Positions 17,957 through 25,576 are shown, counted from the stretch's first letter. The stretch: DNA of 64,000 nt from Paenibacillus physcomitrellae (GCF_002240225.1 NZ_CP022584.1:2439001-2503000), one strand, 5' to 3'. Program-made: numbers and translations. Notes: generated by a model from the sequence alone, not told the origin.

Positions 17957-18553
17957 ATGGCGAGACCAAGAGAATTTGACCAGCAGCAGGTGCTCGATAA
18001 AGCGCTGGACCTGTTCTGGAGCAAAGGATTCGAGAAAACGTCCATTCAGGACTTAGTGCAGCATACCGGCGTTCATCGCGGCAGCCTTTACGATACATTT
18101 GGCGACAAAAATCAGCTGTTCGCAGCGTGCCTGGAACGTTTCCACGCGCTGTATAAGGATCATCTGTTCCTGATTTTGAAGGAGTCCGGAGAACCTCGGG
18201 AAATTCTTGAACATTTTTTTGATGAGCTGATCAGTGTGGCTATGAATAACGATGACCAGCGCAGAGGCTGCTTTATTACCAATACCTCCATGGAATTGGG
18301 GTCTGTAGATACGCAGATCTCTTCACGTATCGGAATTTATTTTCAAGATATGGAGGCCCGCTTTAAGGATTTCCTCCAGCGTTCCCAGCCATCCGGTGCT
18401 CTCAATGACAACTTAAGTATCGATGAAATGGCGCGGTTTCTGCTGAGTACAAGACAAGGATTATTGGTGCTGGGCAAAACGTCGCCGGACCGCAGCCTAT
18501 TGGAGGATGCAAGCAAGGTCGCGGTCTTCGCGGTCATGAAACCGAACAAATAA
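17957..18553 (+). CDS. TetR-family repressor
   Basis: 198 residues, with TetR HTH at 5-60 (RPREFDQQQVLDKALDLFWSKGFEKTSIQDLVQHTGVHRGSLYDTFGDKNQLF). The C-terminal ligand domain with QRRGCFITNTSMEL resembles the AcuR/YcdC-type group that often controls reductases. AGGAAGAG precedes the ATG. GATCG-centred palindromes in the region before the following SDR gene (18559-18588, 18713-18724) indicate that it controls that gene. No terminator separates it from the cadC-like gene upstream. Confidence 0.85.
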   Translation: MARPREFDQQQVLDKALDLFWSKGFEKTSIQDLVQHTGVHRGSLYDTFGDKNQLFAACLERFHALYKDHLFLILKESGEPREILEHFFDELISVAMNNDDQRRGCFITNTSMELGSVDTQISSRIGIYFQDMEARFKDFLQRSQPSGALNDNLSIDEMARFLLSTRQGLLVLGKTSPDRSLLEDASKVAVFAVMKPNK

Positions 18554-18558
18554 AATAC

Positions 18559-18588
18559 TTGACCGATCGTTCTTGAATGAAGTATCCT
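18559..18588 (+). promoter_or_regulatory. SDR promoter with TetR operator in the spacer
   Basis: -35 TTGACC (18559-18564), 18-bp spacer, -10 TATCCT (18583-18588). The GACCGATCGTTC palindrome-like element (18561-18572) overlaps the -35 and spacer. Confidence 0.6.
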
Positions 18589-18712
18589 ATCTACGTGGCC
18601 GCTAAGGCTAAACTTCATTTAATTTAAGAATGGTTGTTCTTTAATTGACGAACTTATATCTCTGATTCTTATGGGCGCCCCTTAAGCATCAGATTCTTTT
18701 TCCTCGATTTAA

Positions 18713-18724
18713 GAACGATCGTTC
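18713..18724 (+). promoter_or_regulatory. Second TetR-type operator, perfect palindrome
   Basis: GAACGATCGTTC lies 20 bp before the SDR ATG, next to its RBS. A weaker related sequence AAGAATGGTTGTTCTT is at about 18626-18641. The three similar elements in one leader suggest tight repression. Confidence 0.55.
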
Positions 18725-18744
18725 CAGAAAAGGAGATCATCATT

Positions 18745-19446
18745 ATGGACATTTCGAATCAAACCGCTCTCGTTACAGGCAGTAACCGGGGATTAGGCAA
18801 GCATTTGGCGCTTGAGCTTCTGGCCAGGGGAGCTAAGGTATATGCAGGAGCAAGAAATCCAGCTTCGGTAGATATACCGGGAGCCATCCCACTGCAGCTG
18901 GATATTACAGATCCTAAGTCTGTAGCTGAAGCAACCGCAGCAGCGGGAGATGTGACGCTTCTGATCAACAATGCCGGCGTATCTACGGGCGCCTCCCTCC
19001 TTACAGGCGACCTTGCGGATATCCATCTGGAATTCGATACCCATTTCTTCGGCACACTGTCTATGATTCGGGCTTTCGCACCGGTAATGGAGAAGAATGG
19101 CGGAGGCTCTATTCTGAATATCCTATCCGTGTTGTCATGGCTGAGCTTAGGGAGTTTAGGCGCGTATTCATCAGCCAAATCGGCAGCATGGGGATTGACG
19201 AACGACCTGCGCTTGAACCTTGTGCCCAAAAATATCAGAGTTGCTGCACTCCATGTAGGTTACATGGATACGGACATGACAGCCGGCATTACTGCGCCTA
19301 AATTAGCCCCGTCGGATATCGCCAAAATCGCGGTCGACGGCATGGAAGCGGATCTCTATGAAATTCTGGCCGATGAGCTGAGCAAGCAGGTTCAGCAGGG
19401 TCTTGCCGGGGGCGTTGCTGCGCTGTATCCGGGTTTGTCTAAATAA
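18745..19446 (+). CDS. Short-chain dehydrogenase/reductase
   Basis: 233-residue classical SDR. The cofactor motif TGSNRGLG (about residues 11-18), NNAG (about 74-77), catalytic Ser in ILSVLS and YSSAK (Tyr about 141, Lys about 145) are all present. NADPH preference is suggested by the basic residue after the second strand (GARNP). RBS AAAAGGAG. The substrate is unknown; its tandem TetR gene and operators suggest an inducible reductase for a small toxic carbonyl or similar compound (inference). Confidence 0.85.
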   Translation: MDISNQTALVTGSNRGLGKHLALELLARGAKVYAGARNPASVDIPGAIPLQLDITDPKSVAEATAAAGDVTLLINNAGVSTGASLLTGDLADIHLEFDTHFFGTLSMIRAFAPVMEKNGGGSILNILSVLSWLSLGSLGAYSSAKSAAWGLTNDLRLNLVPKNIRVAALHVGYMDTDMTAGITAPKLAPSDIAKIAVDGMEADLYEILADELSKQVQQGLAGGVAALYPGLSK

Positions 19447-19470
19447 GGGGAGCATTCTGATCTGCCCCAT

Positions 19471-19501
19471 CTTGAACTTGAACTTGAATTTGAACTTGAA
19501 C
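19471..19501. repeat. TTGAAC hexamer microsatellite
   Basis: About five tandem copies of TTGAAC (one TTGAAT) just after the SDR stop and before its terminator. Confidence 0.8.
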
Positions 19502-19513
19502 AGCCCGACACCA

Positions 19514-19552
19514 ATAAAGGTGCTTCCCCCCTTGCGGAGGAAGCACCTTTGC
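19514..19552. terminator. Bidirectional terminator between SDR and a small ORF
   Basis: Perfect 12-bp arms AAAGGTGCTTCC (19516-19527) and GGAAGCACCTTT (19539-19550). Short T/A runs on both sides. Confidence 0.75.
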
Positions 19553-19602
19553 TGCATAGAACCAAACGGCCTGATCAGCCTGTCTCACAGATTACAGTGA
19601 TT

Positions 19603-19797
19603 TCAATATTCAATTTCTTTGACATTCAGCAGCGATTCAACAACGGCTTTGTCCGTTTTAATCTTGCTGCCCGGGGTCTGGATTTCCGGATCATGTTCGC
19701 TTCGTCCCTCTTGCGGCTCTGTATAGGAATGATCACGCATGGCATCCTGCCCGTTAGCTTCAAACGGCTGCCCAGATTTCTGCCCAGATTCTGGCAT
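19603..19797 (-). CDS. Small hydrophilic hypothetical protein
   Basis: 64 residues, rich in charged and Gln/Ser residues (MPESGQKSGQPFEANG start), with no membrane segment or known motif. It is supported mainly by AAAGGAG 8 nt before the ATG and by the terminator downstream. Not recognised; may be a sporulation- or stress-related small protein, but nothing in the sequence proves it. Confidence 0.45.
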   Translation of the reverse strand: MPESGQKSGQPFEANGQDAMRDHSYTEPQEGRSEHDPEIQTPGSKIKTDKAVVESLLNVKEIEY

Positions 19798-19903
19798 CCT
19801 GGATTCTCCTTTCAGGGGAGTTTCTCTTGTTCATCCTAGTTACGACGCTACTTATTATTTACCCATTCCCATCCAGTCGATGCATCACTCATAAAAATCA
19901 AAA

Positions 19904-19932
19904 CAATCCCACAGCCGAAGGCCGCAGGATTG
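19904..19932 (-). terminator. Terminator of the GNAT gene
   Basis: Minus strand CAATCC...GGATTG with inner CGGCCTTCGGCTG pairing, then TTTTGATTTTT. Confidence 0.7.
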
Positions 19933-19968
19933 CAAAGGATTGTGAAGAATTGCGTAGGATTCTTTTCT

Positions 19969-20763
19969 CTAGGCTTTGACCCAAAATGATGTTATAAACA
20001 CTTGCTCAAAGCCAAGCAAACGCATATTCTCATGGCTGACAGAGCCAAACTCCACATCGGTATATACCGATTCTAAGCCCAGCCTTGCTGCTTCAGCCAG
20101 ACGGTGGGCAATCAAGGCCTTCTGACAGCCCCTTCCCCGGTATTCAGGGAACGTGTAGTCATTGGCCAAATACCCTTCCTGCCCATGTGTAAATAACGAA
20201 CCTATCCCTGCAATTTCTTCATTAATATAAGCCAAATAGTTCCGAAAATGAGGCCGTACAAAATACGGTTTCTTCCGCTCAAGAATTTCCGGGGACACCC
20301 CGCCCATTATTCGGCTGATGCTGTTCAACAGATCGTCGGCCAGCTCCTCATCAACGAACCTTATCTTTACGGAAGCTGCCGGAGCAGTCCGAATGCTGCC
20401 GGGATCCGCTTCGAGAAAGGTGAGCTGCTCCGCGCATACAAAACCCTTTTGATACAGGGCACCGCCAATCTCCCCTGTCATCCGCCCCGGCGAGATGTCA
20501 AAACAAGGTACGAGATTTCTGCTTTCATATGCCTGCAGAATCAGATCCAGCTTATCCAGATCCGAGGGGCCAAAACCTTTCACGCGGTTATAATACATGG
20601 ATTCAGGTTCCGTCGTCTCCATGAGCAGTATAGAGTTCCCTATCTCAAGAAGCTCTGGTTTCTTGTCGGACAACGCAAGAGCCCTGGTGGCATTAAACTG
20701 GTTCAAACGCAGCTCCATCGCCTCTATTTGTTGAACTTTACGCTCAATTCCTTCTGTCCGCAT
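19969..20763 (-). CDS. GNAT-family N-acetyltransferase
   Basis: 264 residues. The C-terminal half (about 130-264) has GNAT features: ASVKIRFVDEELADDL, the acetyl-CoA loop PEYRGRGCQKALIAHRL (Q/RxxGxG/A-like, about 205-225) and the final strand LLGFEQVFITSFW. The N-terminal half may be a degenerate second GNAT-like domain. Acceptor unknown. RBS GGAGG before the ATG; it is 27 nt downstream of the RelP-like gene on the same strand and may be cotranscribed. Confidence 0.75.
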   Translation of the reverse strand: MRTEGIERKVQQIEAMELRLNQFNATRALALSDKKPELLEIGNSILLMETTEPESMYYNRVKGFGPSDLDKLDLILQAYESRNLVPCFDISPGRMTGEIGGALYQKGFVCAEQLTFLEADPGSIRTAPAASVKIRFVDEELADDLLNSISRIMGGVSPEILERKKPYFVRPHFRNYLAYINEEIAGIGSLFTHGQEGYLANDYTFPEYRGRGCQKALIAHRLAEAARLGLESVYTDVEFGSVSHENMRLLGFEQVFITSFWVKA

Positions 20764-20790
20764 GTTATCGTTATCCTCCGAATCTGTCCG

Positions 20791-21528
20791 TTACTCACCC
20801 AGCAGCTTCATAAAGTTTGCAGGCAGCATAAACTGCTTGTCGTTAATCATGATCTTCTGCAATTCCTCGGCTTCCGCTTCACTGTTCGCATCCTTCACTT
20901 CCTGAATTTCCCGCTGCAGCCGCTCCATCTGATGATCCAGCGCATTCGCCGATTCGGCCGCGGCTTTCAGCTCATTCAGCAGATTCTCTGGGACAGATTT
21001 GCTGTATTTGTAGAAAATTTTATGCTCCAGGCTGGCCCAGAAATCCATCGCAATCGTGCGAATTTGGATTTCGACGCATACATGCTCGCAGGTATCGGAC
21101 ATAAAAACAGGAACCTCAACCAGCAGATGCAGGCTGCGGTAGCCGTTGCCTTTGGGGTGCTGAATATAATCCTTGATTTCGAGCACCTTCAAATCATCCT
21201 GCTTCTGCAGCATGTCGCTGATGACATAAATATCGGAAATAAACGAGCAGGTGATCCGCAGCCCGGCGATATCCTTGATATTGTCACGGATGCCGGACAG
21301 GGAGAAATCGTGATTCTTACGCAGCATTTTATTCATAATGCTCTCGGGCGACTTCAATCTGGACTTCGTATGCTCAATCGGGCTGTGATCATGGAGCGCC
21401 TGGAACTCTTCCTTCAGGATGTCGATCTTCGTCTCGATTTCATCCAGCGCAAACTTGTAAATCAGCATAAAACGAGTAATTTCATATCTGAATTTCTTTA
21501 ATTGATCGATTTGTGTCAAAGCATTCAT
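20791..21528 (-). CDS. ywaC: Small alarmone synthetase of RelP/YwaC type
   Basis: 245 residues comprising only a RelA/SpoT synthetase domain; no HD hydrolase or TGS domain, so it should make (p)ppGpp from ATP and GDP/GTP but not degrade it. The N-terminal part YKFALDEIETKIDILKEEFQ, then SPIEHTKSRLKSPESI, DIAGLRITCSFISDIY, GNGYRSLHLLVEVP and EIQIRTIAMDFWASLEHKI follow YwaC more closely than YjbM. The start at 21528 is preferred over 21609, since the earlier part lacks similarity. YwaC in Bacillus belongs to the SigW/SigM cell-wall stress response; no clear ECF promoter was seen here. Confidence 0.88.
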   Translation of the reverse strand: MNALTQIDQLKKFRYEITRFMLIYKFALDEIETKIDILKEEFQALHDHSPIEHTKSRLKSPESIMNKMLRKNHDFSLSGIRDNIKDIAGLRITCSFISDIYVISDMLQKQDDLKVLEIKDYIQHPKGNGYRSLHLLVEVPVFMSDTCEHVCVEIQIRTIAMDFWASLEHKIFYKYSKSVPENLLNELKAAAESANALDHQMERLQREIQEVKDANSEAEAEELQKIMINDKQFMLPANFMKLLGE

Positions 21529-21577
21529 CTTCAAATATCCCTTCTGCTTCTGTCGTAACCCTCTAATGTAACTATAG

Positions 21578-21877
21578 CTTAAAACAGCAGGTGAGTTCAA
21601 TTTTGCCAATGAAAAACAAATGTCAGATACAACCGGTTATAAGTGGTATATTTTGGGTTCGATTGGCTTTATCATTCCCGCTATTGTTGTTATCTGAATT
21701 TTGGATTTTAACGAACCACAACCCTTATTCACATTCTTCTTAACCTTAGGTTTTTCTTTTCGTGCTTTAATGGAGTCGAAATATATCAGGGAGACAAGGC
21801 GCCATTTAGTGTCATGTGCTGAGGCCGTTACATCGCTAATATTTACTGTTCTCCTGCTATTACTTCGCATTTCCTAA
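21578..21877 (+). pseudogene. Remnant of a DUF4181-like small membrane protein
   Basis: In one plus-strand frame the segment reads FANEKQMSDTTGYKWYILGS, a hydrophobic stretch, TGA at 21695-21697, then ILDFNEPQPLFTFFLTLGF, SFRALMESKYIRETRRHLVS and a hydrophobic tail ending at 21877. This parallels the intact protein at 40450-40827 (VSDTPGARIYRW, then LLLGFGAVMEFIYIKESKQYIS). One in-frame stop and no N-terminal part or RBS indicate a decayed copy. The minus-strand frame here is its shadow. It occupies most of the gap between ywaC and the AraC gene. Confidence 0.55.
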
Positions 21878-21945
21878 ACTCTTGCCTAATCCTCCGAAAA
21901 ATCGTAAAGTGAAAACAAGATCACGCCATGAGAGGAGCAAACCCT

Positions 21946-22872
21946 ATGGATACAAGATCCTTCACTTATGGAAAAGAGCTCGCGGAGCGCATCGGCCGTT
22001 TCACCTCGGAGGATGGGATAATCTCCACAGCCATTCCCGGCTTGACCTTCATCTGCCACTCCCAGGAATTGGAGAAGATCTATTCCGTCTATGAGCCCTC
22101 TTTGTGCATTATCGCCCAAGGCTCAAAAATCGTGATGCTTGGTGCGGAAAGCTACCGGTACGATCCGAGCAGCTATTTAACCACGTCTGTCCATTTGCCG
22201 ATTATCGGCCAAGTGATGGAGGCTTCGCCCGAAGCCCCTTTTTTGAGCCTGCGGCTCAATTTTGATACGGAGCAAATTCTGGATGTTATCCAATCCTCCG
22301 GACCGGCCCTTAAGCCCAAACGGGAAACACAGCCGGAGCGGGGCCTTGCGGTCAGCCGGATGAACGAAGCTCTTTATGAAGCGGTTCTGCGTTTGGTGAA
22401 GCTGCTGGACTCCCCTATCGACATTCCGGTGCTCGCTCCTTATGTCATTCGGGAGATTCTGTACCGGCTGCTTCAGAACGAACACGGCAGCAGCATTCAG
22501 CAGTTTACCCTGATCAGCAGCCACGCCCAGCGTATCGCTCAGGTCATCGAACGGATGAAATCCGATTTCACGCAGCCGCTGCGTATGGATGAGCTGGCGG
22601 CGGCGGCGGGAATGAGCGCCTCTTCCTTCTTCGCTTATTTCAAAGAGGTGACGGCCATGAGCCCGCTCCAATACCAGAAACAGCTGAGATTGCAGGAAGC
22701 GCGACGCCTTCTTCTCTCGTCGCAGATGGACGCCGCCGAAGCGGCCTTTCAGGTCGGCTACGAAAGCGCGACTCAATTCAGCCGCGAATATGCGCGGTTC
22801 TTCGGCCAGCCGCCGATCCGGGATATTCGCCGGTTTCGAAGCTCGCTGCAGCTTACAGAATCGTTATCTTAG
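21946..22872 (+). CDS. AraC-family regulator with AraC_N cupin-like domain
   Basis: 308 residues. The N-terminal domain (about 15-170) has the PGLTFICHSQELEKIYSVYEPSLCIIAQGSK pattern of the AraC_N (PF06719-type) group. Two C-terminal helix-turn-helices lie at about 205-300: RMDELAAAAGMSASSFFAYFKEVTAMSPLQYQKQLRLQEAR and AAFQVGYESATQFSREYARFFG. GAGAGGAG lies before the ATG at 21946. No divergent target gene remains: the upstream neighbour is a remnant. It is followed 21 nt later by an ElaA-like acetyltransferase, a possible partner. Confidence 0.85.
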   Translation: MDTRSFTYGKELAERIGRFTSEDGIISTAIPGLTFICHSQELEKIYSVYEPSLCIIAQGSKIVMLGAESYRYDPSSYLTTSVHLPIIGQVMEASPEAPFLSLRLNFDTEQILDVIQSSGPALKPKRETQPERGLAVSRMNEALYEAVLRLVKLLDSPIDIPVLAPYVIREILYRLLQNEHGSSIQQFTLISSHAQRIAQVIERMKSDFTQPLRMDELAAAAGMSASSFFAYFKEVTAMSPLQYQKQLRLQEARRLLLSSQMDAAEAAFQVGYESATQFSREYARFFGQPPIRDIRRFRSSLQLTESLS

Positions 22873-22893
22873 TCATAAAGGAAGTGTACCCTG

Positions 22894-23337
22894 TTGGAAT
22901 GGACATTGAAGAGCTTCGAGCAATTAACAGGAGCCGAGGTCTACCGCATTCTTCAATTACGTGTGAATGTGTTTATGTTGGAGCAGAACTGCCTTTACCC
23001 TGAAGTGGATGATAAAGATCAGGCCAGTCATCACCTGTTCCTGGAAGCAGATGGCAAGCTGGCCGCTTACTGCCGGCTGCTGCCGCGCGGGATCTCTTAT
23101 CCTCAGGCTTCGATTGGCCGGGTGCTGGTCAATCCTCCTTACAGGGGACGGGGTCTGGCCCAGGAGCTGATGACCCAGGCTCTCGCTTTCCTTACCGGGG
23201 AGTGGGGAGAAAGCGAGGTGAAAATCCAGGCCCAGCATTATCTGGAGAAGTTTTACGGCTCCTTCGGCTTCCGGCCTGTTTCGGACGTTTATCCGGAGGA
23301 TGGCATCCCGCATGTGGATATGGTTTTGAGGCTCTAA
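22894..23337 (+). CDS. ElaA-like GNAT acetyltransferase
   Basis: 147 residues, the usual ElaA length. MEWTLKSFEQLTGAEVYRILQLRVNVFMLEQNCLYPEVDDKD is the family hallmark; SIGRVLVNPPYRGRGLAQELM is the acetyl-CoA loop. The start is TTG, 10 nt after AAAGGAAG. Function of ElaA proteins is poorly defined. Probably cotranscribed with the AraC gene. Confidence 0.85.
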   Translation: MEWTLKSFEQLTGAEVYRILQLRVNVFMLEQNCLYPEVDDKDQASHHLFLEADGKLAAYCRLLPRGISYPQASIGRVLVNPPYRGRGLAQELMTQALAFLTGEWGESEVKIQAQHYLEKFYGSFGFRPVSDVYPEDGIPHVDMVLRL

Positions 23338-23345
23338 AAGCAGCT

Positions 23346-23414
23346 ACACCCTTTAGAAGGAAAAGGCACATGCTTACCGCGGCTTGCCGGCTGCCGATTC
23401 ACTCTAAAGGGTGT
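23346..23414. repeat. 12-bp inverted repeat with 45-nt loop
   Basis: ACACCCTTTAGA at 23346-23357 and its exact complement TCTAAAGGGTGT at 23403-23414. The loop itself has GC-rich pairing. It lies between the ElaA stop and its terminator hairpin. Confidence 0.7.
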
Positions 23415-23423
23415 TATATCAAA

Positions 23424-23460
23424 GCATGAGGCTTTTAGGGCCTCATGCCATAGATTTTTT
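23424..23460 (+). terminator. Terminator after the ElaA gene
   Basis: Nine-bp stem GCATGAGGC/GCCTCATGC with a 7-nt loop, then six T after a 6-nt gap. Confidence 0.6.
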
Positions 23461-23472
23461 ACTGTTGTTTCA

Positions 23473-23578
23473 ATTGTTGTTGCACTTGTTGTTGCACTGC
23501 TGTTGCACTTGTTGCTGCACTGTTAGTTCGACTTGTTGCTGCACTGTTAGTTCGACTTGTTGCTGCACTGTTAGTTCG
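23473..23578. repeat. 24-bp tandem repeat, three perfect copies plus decayed copies
   Basis: Unit ACTTGTTGCTGCACTGTTAGTTCG at 23507-23530, 23531-23554 and 23555-23578 without mismatch, preceded by decayed TTGTTGCACT-type units from 23473. Intergenic, between two convergent genes. Direct adjacency without spacers excludes a CRISPR array. Confidence 0.9.
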
Positions 23579-23622
23579 CTGGTATTTCACTGTTTGCTGC
23601 AAGGATCGGTTTCCTCTGCTTC

Positions 23623-24165
23623 TTAGCGCAAGGTTTTCAAAGCGCCGCTCCAGGCAATAACCTGATCGAGCATGAGGTTGACGTTGGCCGAATGCAGCTC
23701 TTGCGGTTTGAACACCGTACCATTCTCGAAATCAGTGAACAAAGAAAGTGTAGGATGAACACGTACATCCGCAATCATCAGTTCGCCCATAATCCCTCTT
23801 AAATGTTCAGCTGCACGCGCACCGCCGGTCGAACCATAACTTACGATACCTGCCGCCTTGTTGTTCCAAGCTTCGCGTGCGAAATCCAGGGCATTCTTCA
23901 AAGCTCCTGTAATGCTGTGATTGTATTCCTGTACGATGAAGACAAATCCATCCAGGCTTGCGAGCTTCTGATTCCAGGCGGCAATGCCCGGTTCAGAACC
24001 GTCCGTTGTACCCAGGAAAGGCAGTTTGAAATCCGAAATGTCGACAATTTCATAATTCGCGTCTCCGCGTTTGTCGGCAATCCCTTTCACCCATTCCCCG
24101 ACCTGCGGGCTGACTCGGCCTTCACGTGTGCTTCCCAAAATAATACCGATATTCAATTTAGCCAT
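23623..24165 (-). CDS. NADPH-dependent FMN reductase family protein
   Basis: 180-residue flavodoxin-fold oxidoreductase. KLNIGIILGSTREGRVSPQVGEWV is the FMN-phosphate loop, VQEYNHSITGALKNALDFA and YGSTGGARAAEHLRGIM are typical of the azobenzene/chromate/quinone reductase group. The start at 24165 has a perfect AAGGAGG 9 nt upstream; a start at 24216, 17 codons earlier, also has a GGTGGTGG site and cannot be excluded. The promoter with a TTAC-N5-GTAA element suggests redox-responsive control. Confidence 0.88.
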   Translation of the reverse strand: MAKLNIGIILGSTREGRVSPQVGEWVKGIADKRGDANYEIVDISDFKLPFLGTTDGSEPGIAAWNQKLASLDGFVFIVQEYNHSITGALKNALDFAREAWNNKAAGIVSYGSTGGARAAEHLRGIMGELMIADVRVHPTLSLFTDFENGTVFKPQELHSANVNLMLDQVIAWSGALKTLR

Positions 24166-24311
24166 GACCTGTTCCTCCTTGGAATTTGTTCCGAATAGTT
24201 TGTTCCAGAAACCCATTACGCCACCACCTCTATAAACGACTACGCCCTTCCCCCGTCCTTAAACGGCTGGAATGAACTTTGAAACCAAACATCTTGTTTC
24301 CATTTGTCATT

Positions 24312-24359
24312 AAGTTACTTTATGTAAGTTATTATATTTTTAATATTTGGTTCCGTCAA
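24312..24359 (-). promoter_or_regulatory. FMN reductase promoter with TTAC-N5-GTAA operator
   Basis: Minus strand: -35 TTGACG (24354-24359), 17-bp spacer, -10 TATAAT (24331-24336). An inverted repeat AAGTTACTTTATGTAAGTT (24312-24330, one mismatch) lies on the start site; its core TTAC-N5-GTAA resembles sites of MarR/DUF24 redox regulators such as YodB, which in Bacillus control azoreductases. The regulator gene is not next to it. Confidence 0.65.
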
Positions 24360-24414
24360 GTATGCAATTATTTAAATGTAATGGGATTACATTTTGATTG
24401 TCCAATTTATTTGG

Positions 24415-24447
24415 AAAAATAGAAGCGGCCAAAGTTATTTTGACCGC
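24415..24447 (-). terminator. Terminator of the alpha/beta hydrolase gene
   Basis: Minus strand GCGGTCAAA-ATAAC-TTTGGCCGC, then TTCTATTTTT. Confidence 0.65.
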
Positions 24448-24510
24448 CTTTGCTGAAGTTATACGAACTACCGAGGGGAACAGACAGGTCTGTACACTAA
24501 AGGGAGTACC

Positions 24511-25383
24511 CTAGAGGGAGTTCACTAACCGTTTAGCCAGAAAGTTTTGAATAAGGCTGACACTCAGCTCCAATTCTTCTTCAAGTGGAAAATGCCCCGT
24601 ATTCAGCAAATGAACCTCTGTATCTTGCAAATCCCTTTGATAGGCAAGTGCCCCCGCCGGCCCAAAGAAGATGTCATTTCTCCCCCAAGCAACTAACATC
24701 GGCGGTTGAAAAGCCTTGAAGTAATCATGCCAGAGCGGATATTGCTTCAAATTATTTTGATAATCATAAAAGAGCGCCAACTGAATATCAGCGTTCCCAG
24801 GCCGATCCAGAGTCATTTGATCCATGTTCCATGTATCAGGGCTTATCTCTTCAGGATTGCGGGTTCCGTTCACATATTGATATTTCGTTAGCTCAGGCGT
24901 CAGTAATAGAAGGACTTTCTCACGGATTGTACGATCCTCTGGATGGATCCAAAATGCACGAATCGGGTCCCAAGCCGGTTCAAGTCCCTCTTCGTAGGCA
25001 TTCCCGTTTTGCGAGATGATGGCCTGAATTCGCTCAGGATGCCTGCTCGCCAAACGAAAACCTACCGGAGCGCCGTAGTCATGAACATAAAGGCTGTATG
25101 AATTCAGATTTAATTGTTCCACAAAATCGTTGATCAGATCGGCAAGGTTGTCGAACGTATAAGTAAACTCCGAAATGGATGGCTGATCGCTGTTCCCAAA
25201 ACCCGGATAGTCGGGAGCAATGAGGTGGTATTCGTTCTCCAGTTCTCTGATAAGGTTTCGGAACATATGGGAAGATGAAGGAAATCCATGTAATAAAAGA
25301 AGAGTTGGATTCTCCCTGCTGCCCGCTTCCCGATAGAAGATATTCAAACCTTTAACTTTAGCAAATCTGTATTTTACCGTCAT
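24511..25383 (-). CDS. Alpha/beta hydrolase, dehalogenase/epoxide-hydrolase type
   Basis: 290 residues. Oxyanion motif LLLHGFPSS (about 30-38); the nucleophile is Asp102 in VHDYGAP rather than Ser, as in haloalkane dehalogenases and epoxide hydrolases; the catalytic His is in NTGHFPLEE near the end. A cap domain lies about 135-205. Such enzymes open epoxides or remove halide through an alkyl-enzyme ester. The start at 25383 has AAGGTGAGG; a GTG 3 codons earlier is possible. It is divergent from a TetR gene with operators in both promoters, so it is probably induced by its substrate. Confidence 0.82.
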   Translation of the reverse strand: MTVKYRFAKVKGLNIFYREAGSRENPTLLLLHGFPSSSHMFRNLIRELENEYHLIAPDYPGFGNSDQPSISEFTYTFDNLADLINDFVEQLNLNSYSLYVHDYGAPVGFRLASRHPERIQAIISQNGNAYEEGLEPAWDPIRAFWIHPEDRTIREKVLLLLTPELTKYQYVNGTRNPEEISPDTWNMDQMTLDRPGNADIQLALFYDYQNNLKQYPLWHDYFKAFQPPMLVAWGRNDIFFGPAGALAYQRDLQDTEVHLLNTGHFPLEEELELSVSLIQNFLAKRLVNSL

Positions 25384-25442
25384 AACCCTCACCTTTCCGT
25401 GATTGATTTTGGATCCCCAACCAGTTGTGACCCGGTGTCCAT

Positions 25443-25471
25443 ATTATACATACAGGTCTGTATAGTTTCAA
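25443..25471 (-). promoter_or_regulatory. Hydrolase promoter with TetR operator in the spacer
   Basis: Minus strand -35 TTGAAA (25466-25471), 17 bp, -10 TATAAT (25443-25448). The perfect palindrome-like ATACAGGTCTGTAT (25450-25463) fills the spacer. Confidence 0.75.
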
Positions 25472-25497
25472 TGGTTTTTTTAGCACAGAATTTCTAT

Positions 25498-25544
25498 TTG
25501 CCATTCGTTTTCTAACTAATTATAATATATAGACCGATCTGTAT
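25498..25544 (+). promoter_or_regulatory. TetR gene promoter with operator on the start site
   Basis: -35 TTGCCA (25498-25503), 17 bp, -10 TATAAT (25521-25526), then ATAGACCGATCTGTAT (25529-25544), related to the site in the divergent promoter. Indicates autoregulation. Confidence 0.7.
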
Positions 25545-25576
25545 AGTTATGGATTCTTTCGAATGGAGGACATCAG

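Noticed and set aside
21637..21870. 77-codon minus-strand frame before ywaC
   Set aside because: The opposite strand reads as a recognisable membrane-protein remnant; this frame is its shadow.
23473..23578. CRISPR array
   Set aside because: Units of 24 bp abut each other without spacers.
23411..23626. Cys/Leu-rich plus-strand frame
   Set aside because: Only the translation of the 24-bp repeat; no RBS.
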